In this document: positions 53,401-58,991 of the stretch, piece after piece | Position numbering within the stretch: the stretch's first letter is position 1 | Layout: each line of letters begins with the position of its first letter | Assembly: GCF_000745015.1 (NCBI RefSeq) | Contig: NZ_JQNA01000002.1 | Location: 4,278,001 to 4,342,000, forward strand | Source of the DNA: Burkholderia sp. 9120 | GTDB lineage: Bacteria; Pseudomonadota; Gammaproteobacteria; Burkholderiales; Burkholderiaceae | Length of the DNA: 64,000 bases | Reading direction: 5' to 3' | Translations under genes and position numbers: made by a program | Notes under the pieces: generated by a model | Told to the model about the DNA's origin: nothing | The model's input: only the letters and a program-made list of their open reading frames with translations | The model's database searches: none

Positions 53401-54813
53401 AGCTACACCGGCGCGAACTTCGTCACGCCGAACGCCGGCAATAACATTCCGGTGGTGGTGTCCGGCATCGTCGGCACGGGCAGCGATCTCGGCAACTATT
53501 CGTTCAACACCACCACGCTCACGGTGGCGAACATCACGCCCGTGGTGCTGAACCTCACCGGTAGCCGGAACTATGACGGCAGCAATCAGGCCGCCGCCAC
53601 GCTGTTCGGCAACGGCGGCGTGCTGAGCGGGGTCAACGGCCAGTCGTTGACGCTGAACGGTGCCGGCACGCTGACGAGCAGGAATGTCGGGCAGCAGCAA
53701 CCGTTCGCATCGGGCGGCCTCGCCGGTCTCACGCTGACCGGTAACGGCGCGGCGCTCGCGAGCAACTACACGCTGGCAGGCGGGGTCGACTGGGTGAGCG
53801 TGTCGCCGCTGGCGATCACGGTCACGGCGACAGGTCAAAACAAGGTCTACGACGGCACGAGAACCGCGTCCGTCAGTCTGGCCAGCAACGGTGTGGTGAG
53901 CGGCGACAACGTGACGTTCAGCCCGGGCGCCGCCAGCTTTGCTTCGCCGAATGCCGGCAACGGCATCGGCATTGCGGTCGCCGGTATCGCCGGCAGCGGC
54001 GCGGACGCGGGCAACTATACGTTCAACAACGCGGCCGCCACTTCCGCCGACATCACGCCCGCCCAGCTCAATCTGACCGGCACCCGGATCTACGACGCGA
54101 CGACGAGTGCCACCGCAAGCCTGTTCGGCACGAACGGCACGCTGCAAGGCGTGAACGGCGAAACACTGACGCTCGGCGGCGCCGGCACGTTGTCCACGAA
54201 GAATGTCGGCACCGCGCTGCCGTTCGCGGCGGGCGGCCTCGCCGGCTTCACGCTCAGCGGTAACGGCGCCGCGCTCGCGAGCAACTATGCACTGGCCGGC
54301 AGCACGGACTGGGTGACGATCACGCCGGCCACGCTCGCTGTCGTCGGCACGACGACGACCAACCGGCCCTACAACGGAACCGTGCTCGACGGTCTGTCGG
54401 GCGCGACGTTGTCCGGTGTGTTCGGTAGCGATCTCGTGACGCTCGGCAATCACACCGTGGGCACGTTCCAGGATCCGAACATCGGCAAGGACAAACCGGT
54501 GGGCACCGGCATGACGATCGGCGGCGTCGACGCGGGCAACTATGTGCTGGTGCAACCGGCCGGACTCACCGCCGACATCGTCGCGCCGGTCACGCCCGTG
54601 CCGCCTGGTGCGCTCGCCAGCACCCAGGCCCTGCTCGGCGCCGACGCCGTGTCGACGCCGTACGGCACGGCGTCGTCGACCTCCGAAGGCAATTTCGCGG
54701 GCAACCAGAAACAGGAGGACCGTCCGGTGGAGCGCAATCTGACGCGCACGGATTTCCGCTCCGGGCTCGCCCTCACCGTACTGAACGGAGGCGTCAAGCT
54801 GCCGACGAATTGA
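44443..54813 (+). CDS. Two-partner secretion exoprotein (TpsA) with 32 YDG repeats
   Basis: A 3456-residue secreted protein. Start at ATG 44443 was chosen because it opens the extended signal peptide region (MNHIFRLCWNRALKQWVVAS); the signal ends near AELAHAG. Residues ~45-270 form the haemagglutinin-activity TPS domain (LNWQSFNIGAGQTVNFLQPG; NPNGVLFGPTAQVNVGGLVA) recognised by TpsB. Residues ~547-3380 contain 32 YDG-type beta domains (K/R-x-YDGTT-A). The C-terminus is short and has no toxin or membrane domain (DFRSGLALTVLNGGVKLPTN), so it looks like a long adhesive rod rather than a CDI toxin. The partner transporter is directly downstream. Confidence 0.92.
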   Translation: MNHIFRLCWNRALKQWVVASELATRRSAGASGQCGRAAKRGVGSSFVVTVSFIVAELAHAGGPSGGQIVSGAGSIQQSGATTTIQQGSQTLQLNWQSFNIGAGQTVNFLQPGRGSIAVNRILGSTPSEIFGRLNANGQVWLINPNGVLFGPTAQVNVGGLVATTLDLDAGTLGSNSRRFSGSGKGSVVNQGTISAADGGYVALLGNVVSNQGVISARLGTIALAGGSAATLTFNGSQLVRLQVDGSTLNNLAENRQLLIADGGQVIMTAGAKDALLASAVNNTGKVRAQTVENHQGTITLLAGMEAGQVNVGGTLDASAPGGGNGGSIETSGAHFSVAPGTRITAAAPSGRAGTWRVDPIDLTIDATAATAISSTLQGGTNVTEQTTASGASGFGVQAPGAGDINVNSAISWTNAAASLTLQALNAIYVNAPVTGAGAVTMQAGTGNLTIASGASIVGGAGVVLATAANFVNNAGSAAVSTGTASPWLIYSTNPMSDTAGGLTPSFIQYNAAYNATNPTAPVVAGNGFLYGLAPTVTLTGLTGSVTKVYDGTTLASLSGANLVTTGLVNGNIVTKATGTYASANAGSGISVSSPTSIANVSFADSTGTIPVYGYKAAGSPATAIIGIITPAPLTATIVGNPTKVYDGTTSAPLTASNYGFTGFVAGQGATVNQASSVSYASADAGTAIPVNATFTSTNFVANTGTNLANYSLPVSATGSGAITPAPLIISGLIAGNKVYDGTRADTLNVNGASLFGIIGADSGQVALNALGAAGTFFTPNVGTGITVVASGFTLTGAKASNYQISPPLNLAADITPKLLSITGVTANSKVYDATTTASLNVGSAAVSGLVPSDSGNVTLSTSGSTGTFSQADVGSNLAVSANGFVLAGSAAGNYSVAALTGVTANITPAALTITFFGLPTKVYDGSVNATLGAANYTIAGFVGGQGATIGQTSSVYASKNAGTGIAVTATLAPSDFTPAAGTSMSNYTFPASLTNPNGIIQQAPIVVGIINNPTKVYDSTTTATLGPGNYQVSGAIPGETVNLNPAPITGAYASPNVGFQGVSTSLNAANFSAGPGTLLSNYALPATAIGMGTIVQMALSGSFTAAITNNPSKTYDGTTVATIPAGDFTLSGFQGNDSAAVSQTITGQYASKNAGQQPVSATLTLGDFTAGAGTNLGNYTFPVIAYGVGTIIPAPLTVSIVGNPSKVYNGVASARLNSGNFQIGGFVSGEGATITPSTQFNYAQANAGGWTVSGQLVPGNYAANGNTLLSNYTLPTTASGPGTITQAPLYILNTYANNKVYDTTTADTLNVGSAALSGLVAGDTNSVTLNTSTAGTFAQSNVGNGIAVSANGFSISGSAAGNYALQPIAGLTANITPAQLFVNGAMANNKVYDGTTAATINSGGATLSGVLGNDNVTLASGAASGQFITPAAGTNLQVVASGFTVGGAQAGNYTVSQPSNLIANITPAPLTVVISGNPVKQYDGSTSVSLGASDFTLTGFVGSQSATVTQTASSGYFSPNVGTNIGIGATLEPSDYAAPLGTNLSNYLLPTSATGSLGAITAKVIDLTGTRVYDGTINAASGLFSSGGLVNGVNGQTLTLSGVGTLPSKNVGNKVPLGSLGTLALSDGTGLASNYTLTGGTDWVTVTPALLTVLNTTASNKIYDGTTAAALQNALLYGVIGGDNVLLGNAATGTFNNKNVGTNKPVSTQMTISGTDAGNYTLVQPSGIVASITALGITVGATGINKVYDGTTAAQVSMSSPGVVAGDNVAFTSASSSFAQADVGNAIPVTVMGIGVSGSDAGNYTLNNTSATTSANITPFVLNLTGNRVYDTTAIAAANLFGANGTLAGANGETLTLTGTGQLTDKNVGNQKAFAANGLSGYTLTGVGGAKSTNYTLSGGTDWVTITPASLTVTGTYADNKVYDGTTSAALHGAALNGVLGSDNVTLANDTVGQFNDKNVGTGKPVTTSMTTTGSDAGNYTLTQPGGITADITALGITVDATGNNKVYDGTRSATVALGSTGVVAGDNISFTSSSATFLQPNVANGIPIAVVGIGATGADAGNYTLSNSTASTSANITPYALSLQGTRVYDATTGANATLFGSNGVLTGVNGETLTLGGAGTLSTKNVGTQQPFAAGGLAGFTLTGNGAALQSNYTLTGGTDWVTVTPATLTVSGASVNTKVYDATTSATLSGATLSGVLLADTVTLGNDTSGTFADKNVGTSKTVTASTMTIGGADAGNYTLVQPTGLTGTITQRPITVTATGSDKVYDGSTSATAGVASTGVLAGDTVSFSYGTAAFNSPNAGTGIPVQVGGITGSGIDAGNYSFNTTATTSANILQAVLNLTGTRAYDGSTNAVAGLFGSNGVVTGVNGETLTLSGTGTLTSKNVGTQTPFTATGLNGFSLSGNGAALASNYTLAGGVDWVTITPLSITVGATGQNKTYDGTTAATVTLGSSGVIAGDTLNFSYGSASFSTPNAGHAIPIAVSGIAGSGADVGNYAINTTATTSADIDPFILTLRGTRVYDGTTDANAILFGNSGVLSGVNGETLTLTGTGTLVGKNVSPAQAFTSTGLNGFTLTGNGAALAGNYTFVGSVPWVAITPKALSVTAVGQNKTYDGTTLAQLGSFTVSGLVAGDNASISYGAANFGSPNVGTAIPVTVTGISGSGGDIANYTFPGSATTSADITAAILNLTGTRSYDGTANASAGLFGSNGVLTGVNGETLTLGGAGTLATKNAGTQQPFAANGLAGFTLTGNGAAQASNYTFAGGVDWVTVNPLAVTLTASGQNKTYDGTTTAQVTLGESGVLTGDTVTFHYTGANFNTPNVGNAIPVRVSGITGSGADAGNYTFANSATTSANITPAILNLTGTRSYDGTATAAPGLFGNNGVLTGVNGETLTLGGTGALSSKNVGTQIPFAANGLGGFTLTGNGAAQAGNYTFAGGVDWVSITPLSLTLVTTAQNKTYDSTTTAQISGLTIRGLLAGDSANFSYTGANFVTPNAGNNIPVVVSGIVGTGSDLGNYSFNTTTLTVANITPVVLNLTGSRNYDGSNQAAATLFGNGGVLSGVNGQSLTLNGAGTLTSRNVGQQQPFASGGLAGLTLTGNGAALASNYTLAGGVDWVSVSPLAITVTATGQNKVYDGTRTASVSLASNGVVSGDNVTFSPGAASFASPNAGNGIGIAVAGIAGSGADAGNYTFNNAAATSADITPAQLNLTGTRIYDATTSATASLFGTNGTLQGVNGETLTLGGAGTLSTKNVGTALPFAAGGLAGFTLSGNGAALASNYALAGSTDWVTITPATLAVVGTTTTNRPYNGTVLDGLSGATLSGVFGSDLVTLGNHTVGTFQDPNIGKDKPVGTGMTIGGVDAGNYVLVQPAGLTADIVAPVTPVPPGALASTQALLGADAVSTPYGTASSTSEGNFAGNQKQEDRPVERNLTRTDFRSGLALTVLNGGVKLPTN
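46081..54590 (+). repeat. 32 YDG repeats in 780-bp and 520-bp higher-order units
   Basis: I count 32 copies of the [KR]-x-Y-[DN]-[GATS] start motif, average spacing about 89 codons. From ~49150 two subtypes appear: R-type (LNLTGTR-YDG...LFG-NG-L-GVNGETLTL) and K-type (TATGQNK-YDGTT). They recur as R-K-K at ~770-780 bp spacing three times (starts near 49152, 49922, 50702), then as R-K at ~520 bp six times (near 51482, 52002, 52522, 53042, 53563, 54084). Confidence 0.85.
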
Positions 54814-54881
54814 GGCCTCTCGTTGAAGCAAAAAATAAAGTGCGCCGTAGCGCGTCCAATACCTTCTTCAAACTGGCGAAC

Positions 54882-56429
54882 ATGACCGCGATTCACTCGA
54901 ACGGCTTACGTATCACCCGTATGTGTGTCGCCCTTTCGCTCGCTACGACTGCCATCACCGCGCTCGGGCAGGTGCGGATCACACCACCGCCCGATAGCGG
55001 TCAGCTTCTTCAACAGGTGCCGCAGGCGCCGATACAGCCGCCGTCGTCGAACCTCGGCCTGACCGTCGAGCCGCAAAGCCCAACGCCGGCGGACAATACG
55101 ACGTCGTTTCCGGTGCGTTCCATCGTGATCACGGGCAACACGGCGCTACCCACGGCAACGCTGCACGCGCTGGTGGCGTCCAGCGAGGGCAAACGTCTCA
55201 CGCTGAACGATCTCAACGCGCTGGCCGAGCGCATCAGCGACGCGTATCACCAGCAGGGTTATCCGCTGGCGACCGCGTATGTGCCGCCTCAGGCGATCAA
55301 GGACGGCGTGGTGCGGATCGACGTGGCCGAAGCGCGTTATGGTGCGGTATCGCTGAACAATCAGAGTCGCGTCGCCACGCGTGTGCTCGATTCGACGCTC
55401 GCCGCGCTGCAACCAGGGCAAGCCATCACCGAATACGAACTCGAACGCACCCTGCTGCTGCTCTCCGACATTCCCGGCGCGACCGCCAGTTCCACGCTCA
55501 AGCCTGGACAGCAGGTTGGAACGTCGGACCTGCTGGTCGATATCGCCCCGCAGCAGCGTTTCACGGGCGAGGTCGGGGTGGACGACTTCGGCAACAAATA
55601 CACCGGCCGGGTACGCGGCAATGGCAGCTTCAACGTCAACGGACTGTTCAACCAGGGCGACGCGCTGAATGTCAATGCGATGACGTCCGGCAACGGCATG
55701 ACGTATGGGCGCCTCGGCTATACGTACCTGCTCAACGGTGAGGGCACAACGCTAGGCGCGTCGGTTTCCGGGCTCGACTATCACCTCGGCGACGATCTTT
55801 CCGCACTGGAAGCGCACGGCTCGGCGTTTGTCGGCAGTGTGGTGCTGGCGCATCCGTTGATTCGCAATACACGGGGCAATCTGTTCGGGCAGGTCGAATT
55901 CGATTACCGCAAGCTCAACGACAATATCGACATTATCGGCATCCAGAACGACCGTCAGACCAGTAGCTGGACGGCCACGCTCGCCGGCGACGAACTGGAT
56001 TCGACCGGCGTGATCAACGCGCGCGCCTCGCTCACTTACGGAATTCTGGCCGCCAATAACCTGCAGACCGACTATATCGATCAACTCGGCACGGACACGT
56101 CCGGACACTACGTCAAACTCGCGCTTTCGCTGTCCCGCCTGCAGCAACTCACGCGCCACGATGCCCTCTATTTCGGCTTCTCCGGACAGACCGCCAGCAA
56201 GAACCTCGATACCTCCGAGCAGTTCTATCTGGGTGGTCCGGACAGCGTGCGTGGTTACGATGTGGGCGTGCTGGCCGGCGCGCAGGGCTATCTGGCGACG
56301 CTCGAATACCGTCACGACGCCGTGTTCCCGCGCGTGCCGGGTGTCTGGCAGTTTTCCGCGTTTGTCGATAGCGGCTGGTGCAGCAATACAAGGATCCGTT
56401 CGTACCGGGGCCCAACACCGGCCAGTTGA
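54882..56429 (+). CDS. TpsB transporter (ShlB/FhaC/HecB family), 3' end frameshifted
   Basis: An outer-membrane beta-barrel that exports TpsA. ATG 54882 gives a signal peptide (MCVALSLATTAITALGQ). A POTRA-type ShlB domain follows (FPVRSIVITGNTALPTATLH; DAYHQQGYPLATAYVPPQAI), then a barrel (FTGEVGVDDFGNKYTGRVRG). The conserved VRGY motif (GGPDSVRGYDVGV) on loop L6 and FVDSG on the next strand are present. The frame is lost at about 56376-56380 and ends after SNTRIRSYRGPTPAS; the last strands continue in the next frame. As read, the barrel lacks its terminal strands and the C-terminal Phe, so export might be lost. Confidence 0.9.
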   Translation: MTAIHSNGLRITRMCVALSLATTAITALGQVRITPPPDSGQLLQQVPQAPIQPPSSNLGLTVEPQSPTPADNTTSFPVRSIVITGNTALPTATLHALVASSEGKRLTLNDLNALAERISDAYHQQGYPLATAYVPPQAIKDGVVRIDVAEARYGAVSLNNQSRVATRVLDSTLAALQPGQAITEYELERTLLLLSDIPGATASSTLKPGQQVGTSDLLVDIAPQQRFTGEVGVDDFGNKYTGRVRGNGSFNVNGLFNQGDALNVNAMTSGNGMTYGRLGYTYLLNGEGTTLGASVSGLDYHLGDDLSALEAHGSAFVGSVVLAHPLIRNTRGNLFGQVEFDYRKLNDNIDIIGIQNDRQTSSWTATLAGDELDSTGVINARASLTYGILAANNLQTDYIDQLGTDTSGHYVKLALSLSRLQQLTRHDALYFGFSGQTASKNLDTSEQFYLGGPDSVRGYDVGVLAGAQGYLATLEYRHDAVFPRVPGVWQFSAFVDSGWCSNTRIRSYRGPTPAS

Positions 56430-56581
56430 GCAGCGCGGGCGTCGGGGTTCAGTGGAGCGGCCCGTATCGCGTGATGCTTAGCGTGAGCGTCGCCGTTCCG
56501 TTTGGCAAAAGGCCCGAGTTGCTAGGCAGCAATACGAGCCGGTCAACGCACGCGTGGCTACAGTTCCGCAAGGGATTCTGA
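56378..56581 (+). pseudogene. Out-of-frame C-terminal strands of TpsB
   Basis: This frame encodes VQQYKDPFVPGPNTGQLSSA, GVGVQWSGPYRVMLSVSVAV and ends HAWLQFRKGF, the last barrel strands with terminal Phe needed for outer-membrane insertion. It joins the main frame at GGCTGGTGCAG (56373-56383): one extra G (TGG GTG) would restore a continuous gene 54882-56581. Confidence 0.88.
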
Positions 56582-56588
56582 TCGGGGT

Positions 56589-57290
56589 CTACCGATCCGA
56601 GGTCGAGTTATTGAGGTACATGGACTGAATCCCCACGCGCCCCGGACCCGTGAACCGGTTCACGATGAAATTGACGCCCGCGCCAAAGAGGCCACTGGTC
56701 AATCTGTCGACCACCGTATCCATCTTGACCTGCGGATCCTTGTAAAGCCAGCCGCCGGGTTCGATGTCGATGGTCTCGCCGGCCGCCAGTACCTTCTCGA
56801 ACACATTGCCATAGCCGTGGAGCCAAAGCACCCCTTCGCCGCCGTGTCCGTGGAACTTGTCGATAAAGAAACCAGTTTGTCCGAACAGCATGTTGGTGAT
56901 GCCGCGAATCCGTTCGAAGGTGTATTCCACGTTGCCGGTGGCGGCTAGAAACTGATGCTCGCGCACATGCAATTCCTCACCCGCGCGAAGATGGATCGGC
57001 ACGATGTGACCGGCGCCGTCACGGCTGAACGCAATGATGCCGTCGCCGCTCGCCTCCGTAATGAACACCTGCATGCCGGCGAGCATGCGCTTCACGGCGC
57101 CTTTGACGGGCCGGATGCCAATCCGGACATTCGAGTTCTTCCACAGCAGAATGTGATGCTCGAAGTAGACCGGCTGCCGGGAGACGTCAACCGACAACAC
57201 CGGCACCAGCTCGCCGCCAATGTGATAGGTGACGCCGCCGAACGTTTCGTCCGCCGCAGCCGTTGGCAGAAGCCGGGGCAATTGATTCAT
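56589..57290 (-). CDS. AIM24-family protein
   Basis: A 233-residue protein of the AIM24/TIGR00266 group. Family features: FEHHILLWKNSNVRIGI, a MLAGMQVFITEASGDGIIAF core, GEELHVREHQFLAATGNVEY and FIDKFHGHGGEGVLWLHGYG. The fold is a beta-helix of unknown biochemical role; related bacterial proteins associate with membranes. ATG 57290 has AAGGA upstream. It follows the small membrane protein gene by ten bases and is probably co-transcribed. Confidence 0.88.
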   Translation of the reverse strand: MNQLPRLLPTAAADETFGGVTYHIGGELVPVLSVDVSRQPVYFEHHILLWKNSNVRIGIRPVKGAVKRMLAGMQVFITEASGDGIIAFSRDGAGHIVPIHLRAGEELHVREHQFLAATGNVEYTFERIRGITNMLFGQTGFFIDKFHGHGGEGVLWLHGYGNVFEKVLAAGETIDIEPGGWLYKDPQVKMDTVVDRLTSGLFGAGVNFIVNRFTGPGRVGIQSMYLNNSTSDR

Positions 57291-57300
57291 GCGTTTCCTT

Positions 57301-57534
57301 TCACTCGTTAGCCGACACAAAAAGCATCGAAATATAAAGAATCGTCGACACCACGATAATCGCCACGCCGACCAGTACCTTCACGCGATTGAACTCCAGC
57401 CCGCCGTCGATCGCCACGGCAATGCCCACGACCGCCGACAACGTACCGATTGCCGCGAGCAGAACATGCACCTTGCTACGAATCAGCTTTCTGCGTTCGG
57501 GCGGGAATCGGTCTTTCAAAGAGTGATGTTCCAT
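57301..57534 (-). CDS. Small two-helix membrane protein, 77 aa
   Basis: MEHHSLKDRFPPERRKLIRS then two hydrophobic helices (VHVLLAAIGTLSAVVGIAVAI and VLVGVAIIVVSTILYISMLF) with a short loop. GAAGGAG precedes ATG 57534. Lies between the efflux operon and the AIM24 gene on the same strand. Function unknown. Confidence 0.68.
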   Translation of the reverse strand: MEHHSLKDRFPPERRKLIRSKVHVLLAAIGTLSAVVGIAVAIDGGLEFNRVKVLVGVAIIVVSTILYISMLFVSANE

Positions 57535-57588
57535 TCGAAGCTCCTTCGTGCGGAATGGTACGGGACCGTGGCGCAGGCTCACCGCACA

Positions 57589-58989
57589 CTACTGCGTGGT
57601 GTTCATCGTCCAGCCATATCCCAGCGCCTTATACAACGCGACAACCTGCGCAAGCTGCTGATCCTGCAACTGCGACTGCTGCAACTGCGCCGCGAAAAGA
57701 TTGCGTTCGGCGTCGAGTACTTCCAGATAGCTCGTATAGCCGCCTTCGTACAGATCATGCGCAAGCGACGTGTATTGAACCAGCGCCTCGACCTGTTGAT
57801 TGGTCGCCTTCAACTGATCGCGCGTACTCGTCACGCCGACCAGTGCGTTCTCCACATCCGCGAACGCCGACTGGATGGTCTGCTGATAGCTGAATAACGC
57901 TTCCTGCTGCTGTGCCTCGGCGGTGCGCACTGAGCCGGCAATCGCACCGCCGGTGAAAATCGGCTGCGATATTGCGCCCGCGAACGACCAGATGCGCGCG
58001 GGTCCGGTCCAGAGTCCGGACAGTGCGGTGCTCGCCGCGCCGAACAGACCCGTCAACGATATCTCCGGAAAGTATTGCGCGCGTGCCGCGCCGATCGATG
58101 CATTCGCGGAGACCAACGCCTGTTCGGCCTGCAGCACATCCGGCCGCCGCTCGAGCAGCGACGACGGCAGCCCCGCCGGAATCGCCGGCGCGGTTAATTG
58201 CGTGAGCGGCTTGCCGCGTGGAATCGGCCCCGGGTTATCGCCGAGCAGCAGCGACAACGCGTTTTCCTGCTGTGCGATCTGTTGCTCGAATGCATACACC
58301 GAAGTCTGCGCCGATTGAAACTCCGACTTCGCCTGACTCACCTGCAGTTGCGAAACCACGCCACCGCCGAAACGCTCCTGAAACAGCGTCAGTGCGTCGG
58401 ACCGGCTCGCCAACGTCGATTTCGCGATCTCCAGCCGTTGATCGAGATCGCGCAATTGCAGATAAGCGGTCGCCACGCTCGCGATCAACGCGATACGTGT
58501 GGCCTGTTGCGCGGCCTGCGTGCCGAGATAGTCGGCCCGCGCGGCTTCGGTCATGCGCCGCACCCGGCCGAACAGATCGATTTCCCACGACGCCATCAAG
58601 TCGAGCTGAACCTGATTGCCGACAGCCGGCGGATAACCCGGCGCGGGCACGCCGCGGCTGCGGCCACCGGCCAGGTTCGCGCCGACTTGCGGGAACAGTC
58701 CGGCGCGCGTTGTCATCAAGCGGCCGTAAAACTCGTCGACGCGTGCGGCCGCGATGGAGAGATCTTTGTTCTGCGCCAGCGCCCGCTCGATCAGCGAGTC
58801 GAGCACAGGGTCGTTGAACTGATTCCACCATTGCAGCGCGGACGGGTCGACCACTTCGGCATCAGGCGCTGCGTAACGGAACGATGCGGGCGTGACCACT
58901 TCGGGCCGATGATAGTTGGGCCCAACCGTGCAGCCGGCCAGCCAGCACGCGCAGACCACCGGGGCGAGTCGACGTAGCGAGGGTTTCAT
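57589..58989 (-). CDS. RND efflux outer-membrane factor (OprM/NodT family)
   Basis: A 466-residue lipoprotein channel. The lipobox is VCACWLAGCTVGPNYHRPEV. Two OEP domains follow: ALQWWNQFNDPVLDSLIERA and KDLSIAAARVDEFYGRLMTT, then the repeated QAEQALVSANASIGAARAQY FPEISLTG. It forms the TolC-like trimer that completes the tripartite pump. ATG 58989 has GGAGGG upstream; only two bases separate it from the transporter stop. Confidence 0.95.
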   Translation of the reverse strand: MKPSLRRLAPVVCACWLAGCTVGPNYHRPEVVTPASFRYAAPDAEVVDPSALQWWNQFNDPVLDSLIERALAQNKDLSIAAARVDEFYGRLMTTRAGLFPQVGANLAGGRSRGVPAPGYPPAVGNQVQLDLMASWEIDLFGRVRRMTEAARADYLGTQAAQQATRIALIASVATAYLQLRDLDQRLEIAKSTLASRSDALTLFQERFGGGVVSQLQVSQAKSEFQSAQTSVYAFEQQIAQQENALSLLLGDNPGPIPRGKPLTQLTAPAIPAGLPSSLLERRPDVLQAEQALVSANASIGAARAQYFPEISLTGLFGAASTALSGLWTGPARIWSFAGAISQPIFTGGAIAGSVRTAEAQQQEALFSYQQTIQSAFADVENALVGVTSTRDQLKATNQQVEALVQYTSLAHDLYEGGYTSYLEVLDAERNLFAAQLQQSQLQDQQLAQVVALYKALGYGWTMNTTQ

Positions 58990-58991
58990 GT

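Noticed and set aside
46081..54590. Regular array considered as CRISPR or tandem satellite DNA
   Set aside because: The units are ~260 bp, in frame, diverged, and encode YDG domains; there are no short identical repeats with unique spacers.
44443..54813. Exoprotein considered as a contact-dependent inhibition (CdiA) toxin
   Set aside because: No VENN motif, no C-terminal toxin domain and no small immunity gene downstream; the C-terminus is short and plain.
44572..54831. Several long minus-strand frames (1211, 776 and 1240 codons) opposite the TPS exoprotein
   Set aside because: Arg/Ala/Gly-rich repeats that mirror the YDG array; no start signals or domains. Shadows of the repeat gene.
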